This document shows positions 33,242 to 46,405 of a stretch of 64,000 nt of DNA, piece by piece. The stretch is from Golubevia sp. BC0850. Taxonomy: Eukaryota; Basidiomycota; Exobasidiomycetes; Golubeviales; Golubeviaceae. The notes under the pieces are model-generated. The model had not been told where the DNA came from, searched no databases, and was given only the letters and a program-made list of their open reading frames with translations. The DNA is taken from contig JAAVVG010000005.1 in NCBI GenBank assembly GCA_012976225.1, positions 806,001 through 870,000 on the forward strand, read 5' to 3'. Every line of letters starts with the position of its first letter. Positions within the stretch are counted from its first letter, which is position 1. The translations under genes were made by a program, and so were the position numbers.

Positions 33242-36200
33242 ATGAATTCAAGCAGCAATGAAGGCAATTCAAATCAAGCTTACTACGATCAAGCCAGTCA
33301 GCAGCTGGGTCGGCAGCAGCAGCAGCAGGAGAGCAGCAGTGCTTGGATGCAAGGTCTGAGTGGCTCCTACAGAGAGATGGACGATGAAATGACTAGTCAT
33401 GGCCACGTTCAATCAGTCAGGAATAGCAATGGGAATGTGACTGGAAATGGAGACACAGGGATGATAGGAAGGGATTCGAATGGAAATGCTACACAGACTT
33501 CACGGCAGAAGCAGGATTCGAACCTTTCCTCCTTCTTCCCACCTCCCTCTCCCTCTGATCTACACTTCACTCTGTCCAACTCTGGAGCCTACGCCAATCC
33601 TCACCCTCTGGCTCACAGGTCTACAGATCAAGATCAGCATTCTGGCGTCCCAGGTGGCAATGGTGGTGGGGGCAACTCGAATTTCGACATTGAAACCTCC
33701 TCTGCCATGTCTAGAAGCCTCAGTCATGGGTTCAGGTCCAGTAATCGCAATGAAGGCGCTGTCGGAATAGGAGCAAGAGGAACGGGGATGGGAGGGACCC
33801 ACATGGCTCCTTCAGCCTCTGGACCCGGATCTTTTGGGAATGGAAACCATCAAAGCTATCAGAATCAAGATCAGAAGGGTTCCAACTATCAATCATTCGG
33901 AGTCAATAGTAGTGGCGGTAGGATCATGGGATCCAACTCAAACCCTCAAATTCAAGCTGGCAGAGAGCCCAACCACCCACGACGCTCTCTAGATTCTAAT
34001 CCTCAATACCCTCGATCTCAGAAGAGAGTCACTGCAGCTTACGGGCCTTCAGCCGAGTCCTCCGCAGATTCCTTTGACTTTCAACCTCAACCTGCCAACA
34101 GAAGACACAACTCTCTGAATCAAGCTGCCGCCGTCACTCCTCCTCGAAGGTCCAAGTTGACCAGAGCTTCCAGACCAAGCTTTGATGAACTCAACAGTAC
34201 CATCGGAACGGAGATGAACTCGTACAGTCCAGAGGCAGCTGTGCTAGATCGAAATCGAAGGAGCGCCAGTGGGAGTGGAATTGGATCAGGTAGCGCAGAC
34301 GCAGCCGACGCCGATGCATCTGGGAATGCAACTGCGACTGGAACTGGAACCAATTCTAGGAGTGACTCTCTTGGAACAGTGGACATCGAGGAAGAGATGA
34401 ACGCGGTCGAGGCTGCAGACGCTGAACGAACTCCTAGCGATCAACCTTTCGATATTTCTGGATTCGATGTCGACGTCCCTTCCTCCATGGTCAGAGCTCC
34501 CGAGCCTAGTCTATCGATGGGTAGAGGGCAACACCGACCAGATCTTCAGGAAGGAGGACCAAACGTTTTTGGGAATGACAACGATGGGAAACGTAGAAAG
34601 TTCAAAGCTGACGAAAGGAAAGGCTTCAATTCTTCTTCCAATAATGAAATATCCTCTTCTTCGACGAATCCCGACCACCCTTCATTTTCCACGCAACCTC
34701 AATCCAACAATCAAAGGCAGTTCTTAGCGCCAGTGCCTGCGTCTCAAGCTTCCTACTCGCCAAATTCCTCTGCTTTCGCTTCTGCCTCTGACATGCCAGG
34801 ACCTTCGAATCCAGTGTTCACTTCAAGGGTCGGACCACAAGTCAACTCATCTAATTCTTTTACAGCACACAAGAGGCAAAGCAGCGGGAACAGAGGATCC
34901 AATCGAAGGAAACCCAGCGTCGGTCAAAATGGAATCGGAGCTTCGGTCGCTTCAGACTCGACTGGGGGTTCACATCCCAGCGACAACGAGATGGTAGTTC
35001 CTTTCACATCGACAGCAGCTTACCTTGGTCCTGGAGCGTCCAACCCAACCAACTCCAATGCTTCAACTTCAACCCACAACGAAGCAGCTCCTTCCAATCC
35101 CACTCAACCCTCAGCCAGCCACAAGATCAACGCTGCTCCTTATCAAGCGACAACTTCTGATTTCACCAGAAGGAAAGGTTGGTCAGGAAGAGTGGTAGAG
35201 GAAATCGTCGACTTCGTTCATGTGATTGACGTCAGTGACGAATCGCCTGGATTGGGAGAAGGGTCCGATTGGAAGGAAAGGGTAGAGAATGGCATGGGGC
35301 TCACCACGGCCAGGAGGAGAGAAAGGTCCTCCAGTTCCACAAACGTCGCTATTCGTGATGGGATGGACGAGGATCTCCGACCGGATGGGGACGGAAAAGG
35401 AAAGGAGAACGAAACGGAAAGCACTGGGACGACAAGACACTCCGTGGACTCCCCTTTAGCTTTACATTTCGTCGGACCAAGTATCACAGGTTTGACTGGA
35501 TGGTCTCCTGATGATCTGAGAGGAAAAGGAATCTGGGAGGTGAGTTCAAATTCTCGAGTCGAAATTTCGTGACTTGCCCTGACTCTCTACTTATCCCCAC
35601 TCTCTTTCTTTCCACCTCTCCAAGTTCATCCACCCGGACGACGTTCAGCCTGTAATAGACAAGTTTGCGAAGGTCAGGACTTCCGCTGCCGAAGACTTGA
35701 CTGTCTTCTATCGCTTTCGCAGGAAACCAAGATCGAGAGGGATCGAAGGAGACTCTGACGCGAGATCCGGGTCTGCTGGAGACACGACTTCTGGAGATGG
35801 AGATGCCATGTTCAACGACTTTGGTGATGAGAGAACGATCTTTCCAACGCCAGCTCAGAACGATCTCACGAGCATCGCCATGTCGATGTCTTTTAAAACT
35901 GCAGAGGCCAAGGCTGCTAGGAAAGCAAGCGGAAAAGCTGCTCCCAGAGTCAGAAACGAGGACGATCCTGAGAAAGATTACGTTCTTTTCGAAGCCACTG
36001 GACACGCCTTTTTTGGCCCATTGCCTTCTGCACCCGTCTCACATCAATCCGAAGCCGCCAATCCTTCGAAAGCCGAATTCAATCGTCGTCAAAGCTCCTC
36101 TGCTTCTGGATCCGAACTGCCATTGGACTCTTCTACTGCTTTGACTGCAGCTTCAGGCGGGGATTCAAGCACTACGGAGAAGAACTCTGTTCCCAGAGCT

Positions 36201-38323
36201 AGGAGCAAGACTGTCACTGCTCCGCCTGCTGTTCTAGCTCTGTTCTGCTCGGCTAGAGTCTATCCCTCCGAAACCGTAAGCATGTTGGACTCTTTCTTGG
36301 AGCTCAAGGTGGAGAACGAGAAGCTGAGGGGACTCATCGATAAGGTTCAGAATAACCTCACAATCGCTGACGAGGAGGAAAAGACGAAAGCTGCAGGTCA
36401 GAAGAAGGCTTCCAAAGTGGCTTCAGGTCAAGGCCACAGGAAGTCCAAGGCTCAGAAGACCAGCACTTCTCACATTGCAGACGCTCTTCCAGTTCCGAGC
36501 AATCCTCAATCCCAACAACCAGCCTACGGCATGGACATGGATTATTCTGGAATGAATCAACGTGACAGCAGCAGAAGGATGACTTCTTTCCAGAACACTC
36601 CGCAATTCCAGCCTCAAAATCAGAACTTCAATCCTCCTTCTCAGTCATCAATGCAACCTTCTCAGGACCAACTCTCTGGTGGAGCAAACTGGTTTGGCGG
36701 AGACAACCTTGCTTCGTTCCCTGCTTTAGATCCAAATCTCGATCAAGCCCGTTCTAGACCTGATCAGCTGAGTGGGATGAGATCTCAGACCTACGCCTAT
36801 CAACCTCCCTCTGGTCAGTCTTCGCAAAATCAAGCCAGTCAGTCACAGCAACAGCAACAAGGCAACTTCTCGGTTGCTCAACCTCCTCATTCACCAAGCA
36901 AGCACGGATCCCATCCATACTCCAGGATTGGTACCTCTGCATCGAGGAGCATGTCGTTCGGAGCTGAAATCAACATGGGGATCGATCATTCCAGCTCCAT
37001 CAGAGGGATCGGAAACCAATCTCACCCATCCCAGCAGCCTCCGTCGATTCAGAGCTTCATGCCCTCTGCTCAGCCTCAAGTGCAAAGAGACTCTTCCTCC
37101 TCCGACTCTCTTGGACAAAGCCACTCTGGAAATCCAGTCAGTCACTATGCTACTGTCAATCAGAACGGCAACAGGAGAAGTCTTGACCAACAGCAGCAGC
37201 AACAGGCCATGATCGATCAAGCCAGGAGAATCAGCGCTGGTGCAACTGGAGGGACGAGAAACATCTTCAATCCAAGTTCTCCCGCCAAGCAAGATGGGAC
37301 TAGCGAAAGTCAGACTGGAAACACTTCAAGCGGCAACACTTTGGCCAACTCCGATGATAGGAAGAAGAAGGTGAGTTCGCCCCTTTCCATCGAAGCTCTC
37401 TTTTTAATCCGATCACTGACTTTCATTCCTTTGATTTATTCTTGTTTGATAGCCACGCAAAGCTAAAGTCGAAGCTGATTACGTCTGTACCGATTGTGGA
37501 CGAGTCGACTCTCCAGAATGGCGAAAGGTAAGGATTTGGAAAGAAGAGGGAAGTAGGAGAAGTAGAAGAAATCAGGAATCTTTCTGACCTAGCAATTCCT
37601 CATCTCTATCGCCTTCTCGATTGAAACAGGGACCTCAAGGACCTAAAACACTTTGCAGTGAGTGATCTTTGCTCGAACTTTGGCAGACATTTAGGCTCCT
37701 CAAACTGACGTTTCCTTTCTCTCTTTCTCCCATTCCTAGACGCTTGTGGTTTGCGTTATGCCAAGTCAATGAAGAAAGACTCGAGAGATGACGATGGAGC
37801 TGCGGCAAAGGAGAAGAAGAAGAAAGCGAAAGAAGCGAGAAAGGGATTAAAGGAGGCGAGGCTCCGAGATGGAGGAAAGGAAGGCAAGAAAAGCAAAGGA
37901 TCGGCTGCTGGGAAAGCCAACCAACTTTCTGGTGATGGTGGATCTCGACCGCAGCTATCTCAAGTCGATCCAAGCCAAAACCAAGTCTCCAACAATTCTG
38001 CTTCCATCCCTCAACTTCCATTCGCACAACTAGCTGATTCTCAACAGCAGCTTCAACAACAACAAAACCAGCTTTCGTTCCAAGGAGGAAACGGAAATGG
38101 ATTTCACAATCTTTCGATGGGCGTCTTCGATGAAATGGGAATGGGGCTAGGTTTACCTGGAAACATGAACAACATGAACATGATGGACATGGACCTCCAG
38201 ATGCCTGCTCTACCTTCTCACATGAACCTCGAAGATTACCAACAGCAATTTCAGTACCAACCTCAAATGCAGCAACAAGGTCGCGGAGAAGAAGACGAAC
38301 CCCAGCGGCCAATTTGGAATTGA
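33242..38323 (+). CDS. WC-2: White collar 2-type PAS/GATA transcription factor
   Basis: Five exons: 33242-35539, 35625-37370, 37453-37527, 37630-37657 (28 nt), 37740-38323; 1576 residues. WC-2 pairs with the blue-light receptor WC-1 and binds DNA at light-responsive promoters. Residues 1-640 are Ser/Asn/Gln/Gly-rich. The PAS domain spans about 650-990, interrupted by low-complexity inserts (VVEEIVDFVHVIDVSDE, FVGPSITGLTGWSPDDL, FIHPDDVQPVIDKF, DYVLFEATGHAFFG). A short coiled coil follows near 1000 (LELKVENEKLRGLIDKVQ). The GATA finger is at 1360-1385 with C-x2-C-x18-C-x2-C (CTDCGR...SPEWRKGPQGPKTL...CNACGLRYAKSMKK), its coding split over three exons. No flavin-binding LOV motif (GRNCRFLQ) is present, which separates it from WC-1. 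It is about three times the length of the Neurospora protein. Confidence 0.93.
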
Positions 38324-39041
38324 GCCATCTCCTTCTCTACCTTCTGGACTCTTGACTTCTAAATACGCCTCCAGGCGGTCTCCAGGTGAAAGACATACAA
38401 CCCTGGAAATTGTACAACATGCACTCCTCTCTCTCCTCCTGTTTCCTCTCACATGTATTTCTCTGTACAGCTTCATTCTTCCATACCCCTTCTCCATTTG
38501 CCTATATTAATTATTATTCAATGCCTCTCATCTTGAAAATATGTGTATAAGACAACTGCGCCAGCATTCTCAATTCTCAATCATTCGTTTCGACCGATCT
38601 CGTTTAATAGCATCCATCGTTTCTACCTATTGACTATCGAGGCGTGAAACACACAATCAGACGCAAGAAGATATCCAAAGTAAAAGTCCGAAGTGATAGT
38701 ATTCAAGATGGAAGCATGATAAAGTTTTTGATGAGGCACAATATAGGACAGGAGGAATGTTGAAAAGAATAACCAGACGAGAAGAGTGCAGAAATGATTG
38801 AGTCGAGAACAGCACCTCAAAGTTGAAAGTGACACAGAGATAGAGTAAAGAGAGAAGAATGAATAGATGATAAGGTATTTATAGGAAGGTATGATGGGGA
38901 ATTTGAGTTTTGAGGGATTAAGGTGAGGTGTTTAAGGGGGACCTCCTCAAGGAGGATATCCAACCGCTTCAACTCGAAGACGTTCAGTCTCTCCTCCCAG
39001 AGGAGTCGATCCAAGAGGAGCTGGAAGAGGAGGATATCCAG
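38324..39041. other. Convergent intergenic, WC-2 and the 2017-residue protein gene
   Basis: About 720 bases between two convergent genes, with AT-rich stretches such as CTATATTAATTATTATTCAA near 38503 that may serve 3' end formation of WC-2. No gene or repeat recognised. Confidence 0.55.
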
Positions 39042-42000
39042 CTACTTGAAGAACCCCATTGACGACTGGGATCGAGGTGGTCTACTGTCTTGAGGAGAAG
39101 ACACCACTCTGTTCCTGAAAGCAGGAGGAGCCAAAGGTTCATCGTCATCTGAGAAGTCCAAGTCAGCCTGACTCTTCCTTCCTCTTAGCATTGTCGAGGC
39201 TCTTCCATCATTTTGAGAGACGGTTCTCGGTTGAGTCGAATCTCTCTTCTTCTTTCCGAGACCAGCAAATGGGAGTTTCAGGAGCTTCGACTTCTTCGGC
39301 GATCGATCTTGATCATCCCTCTCCAGTCCGAGACTACGATTTCCACCTCGATGGTCCGTCTCGAGTTCAGGGGGAGGAGTAGCATCAACAGGCAGAAGTT
39401 GATGGAATTGATGTTGGTTTTGCTGTTGTTGCTGCTGCTGCTGCTGTTTGATGACGAAGGATTGCTGTTGGGAAGCGAAGACCTTCTGTTGGTCATGACT
39501 ACCCTGACTTGTTACGCTAGGATCTCCCTCGCGATGAGGACTCTTAGGAGGTCTTCTGGGACCTTGCTGACCTTGAGAGAGAGGCGGAGTCATCGGATAC
39601 TGAGCACTCGGCCCAGAAGGACCTCGACCATGCTTCGGGAATGAGTCGTTATTGAATGGCGCTGCTGGCAGGTCCTTTCGACTCGAGGAGCGAGAAGCAA
39701 TGCTGACTCTGTCCACTGAAGGCGGAATCCCGCGACTTTGGAAGCTCCTGTTGACGACAAGGGAAGGAGGTAGAGGAAAGAGAAGAAAGATACAGGTTCA
39801 GATGCAGGCACAGAAAGGAGATCGACGAACACAAGGGTATCACTCACATCATGGAATTCGTTCGACTACCATTCGAAGGCGAGGTTGGATGATTCGGAGA
39901 TGGTGGAGGCTGACCTTGACCTCTGATCGACTGAGGTCCCATAAACGGACTGCTAGAAGAGCCTCTGAGCTTCTTTGGATCGCTGGTTCGACCAGATTGT
40001 TGCTTGAGAGAAGAAGGGCCATTCACTTGACCTTGAGCATCCTTGGATTGAGTGCGAGGGGGTGGAAGAGGGTTTTGGAAAGGACCATTATCCAGAGACA
40101 CTTGGCTAGTTGCTCCCGGAGGATTGTGATAGATGTGAAGACTTGGAGATCCAGATCTGGTTCGATCCCGTTCGGAAGACTCATTGATGAGTGAAGAGGT
40201 AGATCTCATAGCTCGTTGAAAGAAATTAGCCTGAGGAGGTGCGAGTTCCATGGTAGCGTCTGGACCAAGAGAAGCCCTTCTGCCTCTGGGGCTACCAGAA
40301 GAGACCGATTTCCTACTGCTCGAGTCTCTGGCATCGAATGTTGAGGCCTTGTCAGCCTGCGAAGAGGTGCTCTTGTCCTTCTTCTTTCCTCCACCAAAGA
40401 ATCCTCGAAGTCCACCCTTCTTCTTAGGTTTCTCCTGCTGATCCAGAGACCTTTCAAGTTCGACGTCTTCGGTTTCTTCATGAGCATGCGGACCCAGCTC
40501 GTCGTCGAATCCTCTAGCGGATCTATGAGGAGGTACAGGAGAAGCCGCTGCTTGTCTGCTGGCGGCTGCAGAAGCAGCATTGGCATTGGCTTGAGCGATT
40601 CCACCTAGATCGTTACGACCATCCGATTCCGGGAAGCCATAGAACGCTTTGTTGAGAGCACTGGGGCTTTGAGCTCCATTCTGGCCTGGAAGGACGAAGC
40701 CAGCTTGAGAAAGTCGATGCTCGTTTCGATCTTTGTCTCCAAGCCCGACGTGCATGTCGACCATCGAACCGCTTGGAGCCAAAGAAAGTTGCGAAGTGGC
40801 AGATCCACCACCGTACTTTCCAAATCCTCGAGGAGTCCCATTAGAACCGAATGGCATGGAAGGAGGAGCTAGACCGAATCCATTGCTGTCCACGCTGGCT
40901 GGAGTCTCGGTCCCACGACCCATGATCGCTCCAGGCACCGAACGAAGATCCTGAGAGCTTCCAGCGCGAATGGGAGCTGGAGCGAGACCTGACCTTCGAG
41001 GAATGCTGTGAGCGCTGTTGGCGAGAAGGGGACTGGAGAACCTTCTCCTCTCTTCTTCTGTGAGATTGTTCGGATTGGCATCTGCTGTGTTGAGAGCTGT
41101 GAGAGCCGGAGGTCGACCTGGACCTGAAGGGGGCTGAGATTGACCAGCAGAAGCGACGTTGGCCCCTTCAGAAGCCGCCAGCGCTCGACGAGCCTCTCTG
41201 GCAGAGGCGATGTCCTTCTCTTTCACTGCTCGATCTTCAGCTTTGAGATCCACGTCTTCGACAACGAGAGTGTCCTTGAGTAAACTGGCCGAAGAGCTCC
41301 TTTGTCGACTTGAACCACCTGATTTGCCAATTCTAAGGAGAGCTGCGGCGTCTTGTTGGGCTGCTGCTCTCGCTCGAATCAAACGATTGTCGTATTCGAC
41401 AGCGTTCAAGACGTGAGCTCTCTCTCTTTCTCTAGCAGCTGCGAGTCTGAGATCTGCAGCTTTACGTTCGACGTCAGTCTCAGCGCGAGCTCGCTGTTCC
41501 ATGGCGATGAACTTGGCTTGCACGGCAAGGAAGGTTTGAAGAGTACGCCAACGATGAGAAGAGGCAGGTGGATTCTGTTGAAAAAAATGAGAAGCAGAGA
41601 ATGAATTGGGGTGAGTTACGAGAGGCAAAATATCCCGAACCGAGTCTTCGTGACTCTTGTCAATAATCAGAAAACTCACCATTTGGGTGTGAAGCTTGAG
41701 TCTCTCTGCGGTGAGAGGATCGCTCTTACCGATTCTCTTGCCAGCCCTACCCCTTGAACTTGGTTTGACAGATTCATGAGCAACGCTACCACTTCCAGCT
41801 TGGCTATCAGTGTGGTGACTGACAATACTAGCAGCATCTCCCCTTTCCCTCGCTTCAGCCTTCCTTCTATCTTCCTCCTCTTCGACTCTAACGGCTTCTA
41901 CGAATTCCCTATCAGACTCTCTCTCCCACAAGCTCTGACCAAGAACTTGAACGTCAATCATGTCCTCATCTCTCATCATACATTCCAGACAGACTTCTGG

Positions 42001-45000
42001 ATCATTGACGCTCCTTCTCACTCCATCTGGGCCGACCAATCCAGAGAGCAGACCATCAGGTCTCTGTTGAAGTTCGAAAGGAGCGACCAAAGATCTTTGA
42101 GGTAAGACTCCTGGATAGAGTCTAGCTCCGTTAGGACCAGTAGGTCTGGTGGCACCAGTGACAGGAGAGCTGAAAGCTGGATAAGGTCCACTTGAGCCAC
42201 CAGCTGCCATGTCGTTTCCGCTCATTCCCATGTTCAGAGCACCTACACTTCTCCTCTGATCTCGAGCCTGTTGACGTTGAAGTTGCTGAGTACTGAGAGC
42301 TCCAGATGAATTGCCTTTTGGATCGAGTCCTGGACCGCCACTTCCATTCCGAACCATCGTCGGCCTGAAGTTTGGACTAGCGGTGGTTGGGCTCTGTTCT
42401 TGAGGTGAATCTAAACTCATGTTATTGTTAGAGAGAAATGGAGGCGCCGGAGGAGTGTTGAGATCATCAGAAACCAGTTGGAGAGGTTTGAGCTGGCTTC
42501 TCAAACTTGCGCCGGAAGCTCCTGGAGTCACCGAGGTGCTTATTCGATTCCTCGATTGGTCTTTGGTGAAACCTCTCTCTCTCTTCTCTTGAGCTCTGAG
42601 CTTGTCCTTGTCCTTGTCTCTCTGTTGCTGAAGCTTCATCTGAGCTTGAACCCATTGAGCTCTGGCTTCAATTTCTCCCTCTGGAGGTGGACTCGGCTCC
42701 CTAGAGATCGACTCAGATTCCGACATGGCTGAATTGTTTGGATTAGGATCATTCGGCATCAGATCTACTGGAGGATTGGACTGCTGTTGAGGTGCTTCAG
42801 ATAAGACAGCCTTTGGTAAGAGATTTCCAGAAGAACCTCTTCTTGGAGCCATCGGGTTCTTTGGTCCATCGCCTTGAGGCATCGAAGCGATAGTCAAATC
42901 TCTCTGTCGTTCTCCTCCGACGATTGGCCCGCTACCGCCCGATCCAGATCCAGTCATTCCTCCTTCGAATCCGCTTCCACTTCCAACTCTCATTCCAGTT
43001 CCAGTTCCAATTCCGGCTCCAGTCTGAGCTTGCTCGATCATCTGAGATTGCATCTTTCCCAGCTGCATTAGCCCATCAGCTTGAGATTCAGCAGTGACTG
43101 AGGCCAGTGGTCGCTGACGGAAGTCAGAGACTGGAGAATGATCGGCAGGGGGAAGGACTGGAAATTTCCCTTCTGCAGAGAGCTCTCTGGCATGAGCTTT
43201 TTGAGCCTCCACTACGCTGGGTGGCAGAGGTGGGGGAAGAATATCGGCAGCAGCTGTTGATGATGAAATGATAGGAGAGCTTGACGATTTAAGATCTGTC
43301 GAGGAAGGGATCTTTTCTGGGGGCGTCGGAGCTTCCGAGTCTGCCATCTTGAATTGAGGAAAGCTTGAGGAAGTTTGACGCTGGTGTGGACTCTGGTTCT
43401 GAGCTTGGTTTCGGTTGAGATTCGGACTGCTGGTCTCCTTGGGTGGAGGTGTGGGAGCAGGGCTTGGAGCACCGCCTAGACCTAATCCTACTCTGGCCAC
43501 AGGAGAAACGACATTCGGTGCTGGAGAGTTGACGTTCGGCATCGGCTGGCTTGGAGTCCTCGAATGCGAAGATTGGCCCGAAGCTCTGATAGTCGTGTGT
43601 CTCTTGAGAGCAGACTCCTCATCATCTTCGTCCTCCTCCTCCTTCTGATTCAGGTTAGGAGATTCAGCTTTTCGGTCTTGAGGAATCGGTCTCGGTACTG
43701 CGGTGGTTGGAGTTGAAGCATCTTGATCCAAGGCTGGAGATCGAAGATTGCTAGAAGAGGAGAAAGAGGGGACTTGATTCAAGGTTTCCGGTTGCATTTG
43801 AAGTTTGGAAGGAGGGAGCTGAGAAGACGGCTGAGAAGAAGCTAATTCAGATCTGCTTCCTTCACTGACCTTCCTCGAATGAATTGAAGAAGTACTTGAT
43901 GGCATAGCTTGATGTCCAAATCCTCCACTCATTCGACTTCCGGCATTAGAACCCAATTGAGGACTGGAAGTTCTCTGATTCGAAGGCGACAATTCCATCG
44001 ACCTCATTTGGGGAGAAGGCATCAACCTGGTTTGAGAATTGGAGTAGGCATGACTAGTAGCTTGCTGCTGTTGCTTGAGAGGGGGTGGAGGAGGGGTAGC
44101 AGTATGCGTCCTTCCTCCCCAACCACCTGGAACTCTCTCGTCGGGAGAAGTTCCATGGCTCATTCCGCTATGATGCGAACCCGACCCCGCTCCTGAGCCA
44201 TTGTTGAGCCAAGGCTGAAGCCGCTGATTTGAGGAATTCATTGGATCCAGATTGTCATTCCAGATGTCTTCCCTTGGATTGATCGGACTGTTTCCGCCAT
44301 TCCTTCCTCCATCATCAGCGTCCGATCCGCTCATGAATCCAGTTCCAGTTCCACTCAACGCAGTCTGAAAAGACATTATTGAGCCTCGCCTCAGATCCCT
44401 CGTGTTTCCACTTGCTGTACTTGCTCCATCAGCGCTATGCATGCTAGAAGACATCGAAGTTCCTGGTCTACTTCCACTTCGATTCATTGAGAACGAGCTG
44501 TTAGGTCGATTGTCTTGATTGTTAGATAGAGACTGAGAAGCATAGATGTCTGCAGAAGATTGGAATTGCTGCTGAGGTGGAGGAAAATACTGCTGTTGAT
44601 GTGACGAATTCTGATACTGATGAGGTGAAGCCGGAGGAACGAAAGCTCCTGGAGGAATTCTAGAAGTTGAAGGTGAAGAGGGTCTACTATTTGAAGAATC
44701 ATTTCTCTGATGATTGGGCATTCTAGGAGTCGACCATTCGGATCCCATTCCATTTCTAGAGTCGGTTGGAGGTGTTGAATTCAAAGGTGGGGTTGAAGAA
44801 TTGGCAGAGATTCCAGTCATGACTCTGGGACTTTGATTGAGGTTTGAATTGAATTGATTTGGAAATTTTCCCGGAGGTGTCTTTTGATTTGAACTGGTTT
44901 GTCTTTGACGAGAACTTGGTCCATTCTGATTTACGAATCTTTGAGATCCAGCGGAGGGAGAGGAAGGACCTGCACTGTTCCCGTTGCTTCCTAGGCTGTA

Positions 45001-45809
45001 ATTTGAAGTAGCTCGTGAGTGATTCGGAGATCTATGACTCGTTCGAGCTGTTGAAAGGGATGGAAGTGAGAGAAAGAGAGAAGAGGCGGATGAGAATCGA
45101 ATTGGAGGAAGGTGTGAGAATGAACAGCCCCAAAGCAGCTCCCTTCCACAAGAGGAAGGAGTCCCATCCCGTAGAATCATGTCTTGATAGTAGATGTAAT
45201 CTTTCAGCCAGTTAGACCCTTGATCCTCCCCTAGACTGCAAATCGAGCCTTGCTGCCAGCTTTGGTTCGATTCGAGCGGGTAGGACCAAATCAGAGGAAA
45301 TGGATGCTGCTTTCGAAGGTTCGACCAGCTTTCAAAGTGAAGACAGATGGACGACAGCTGTAGAGCATCAGTGAGTTCAATAGACCAAAGTGAAAAGAGG
45401 ATTGGATCACAGATCTCCTTTGGTAGACCTGCTTGGATGTGGTGCTAGAATCGGCTCCTCTCCCTGTCTCTGCTAGCCAGTGGATTTGTTGCTGAGTGGA
45501 ATCCTATCGTATCTTGAACACCAAGAGATCTCCTCCTTTGCTCGTCAATTACTCACCAGCCCCAGTTCCATCATCGTATTCATTGGTGGTCGCAGTGTGC
45601 TCGCCTTCTGGGACAGCTCCTGACTCAAGATTCAAATTGAAGTCATGATCAAAGTCGATGTTCCTTGCCCAAGTTGGAGCTCTATTCAGATTTCCATTTG
45701 TTGAAACGTTTCCCTTCTTGAAAGAATCTTGTTGCTTCCTTTCTTGTGAAGCAGCAGTTGGAGTTGCTGATGAATTGGCTGTGAAGTCGCCTTGAAGGCG
45801 TTCGCTCAT
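39042..45809 (-). CDS. Large low-complexity fungal protein with conserved CLECMMRDEDM core, unknown function
   Basis: Four exons: 45809-45557, 45047-41680, 41574-39848, 39747-39042; 2017 residues. Most of it is Ser/Asn/Gln/Pro-rich. The conserved part is at about 1099-1280: VCLECMMRDEDMIDVQVLG, then LWERESDREFVEAVRVEEEE, and after an intron a charged helix (HRWRTLQTFLAVQAKFIAME, ERKAADLRLAAARERERAH). I believe this core recurs in other fungal proteins of unknown function but cannot name them. Two similar short motifs near the C-terminus, GGLRGFFGGGKKKDK (about 40378-40422) and KLLKLPFAGLGKKKRDS (about 39235-39285), combine hydrophobic residues with a Lys cluster and could bind membrane. A polyglutamine run of ten lies in the last exon. 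The first intron is 509 nt. Confidence 0.8.
39420..39449 (-). repeat. CAG/CAA repeat coding polyglutamine
   Basis: Ten Gln codons in a row, a mix of CAG and CAA, in the last exon of the 2017-residue protein gene. The mixed codons would slow length instability. Confidence 0.85.
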
Positions 45810-46405
45810 CGTCTAAATCTGCAGTAAATGAGACCTTGATTGGAGTGATTGCAGGTAGAAGATGATCAGGTTGAAGTTGAATTGATGCTATTTTGAAGGA
45901 AGAAGGAGAATCAGGGACAGAATCAGAATCAAGGATGCTGGAAGGGTAGTAGGGCGAGGGAGAAACTTGAAGTGAAGCTCGCTCTCCATCTTTGAGAATT
46001 GAAAATTCTACGACCTTCTCCACATTTTCAGTTTCAAAGCTACCAGAGAATCTCTTTCTCGTAGTCTGAAATCATTCACTTTCTCCAGATTTCCATTCAC
46101 AGCGATGATCGAGAGACATCTTCCACCCTTCCATTCAGACCACACCAACAGGGAAGGACCTAAAGCTTTCATTTCTGACTTTTTTTTTGTTTCACATTAT
46201 TAAAACATGGTTATTTTTTGGGGGGTTGGGGTTGAAGAATGTGTGTGTGTGGAAAAAAATACGATGGTGTGAGGTGAAATGCATAAAAAAACAAGAGAGA
46301 GAAAGTGATCTAACCTTTTGTTTTGAACTAAGGTAGAAAAAGAAGTAGAGAGAGAAGAAATGGATATGTACTGAAGAAACCACCAACAAGGTCGGGGCGA
46401 TTTCT
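45810..46405. other. Intergenic: promoter of the 2017-residue protein gene and eL20 3' flank
   Basis: About 600 bases. An open frame at 45682-46023 on the minus strand overlaps the gene start in another frame and shows no domain; probably leader sequence. Near 46213-46250 the plus strand carries a G-rich tract (GGGGGGTTGGGGTTG) followed by (GT)5, inside the eL20 3' flank. No TATA box. Confidence 0.5.

Noticed and set aside
45682-46023. Extra upstream exon for the 2017-residue protein gene
   Set aside because: It overlaps the chosen start codon in a different frame and has no splice pair that would join it in phase.
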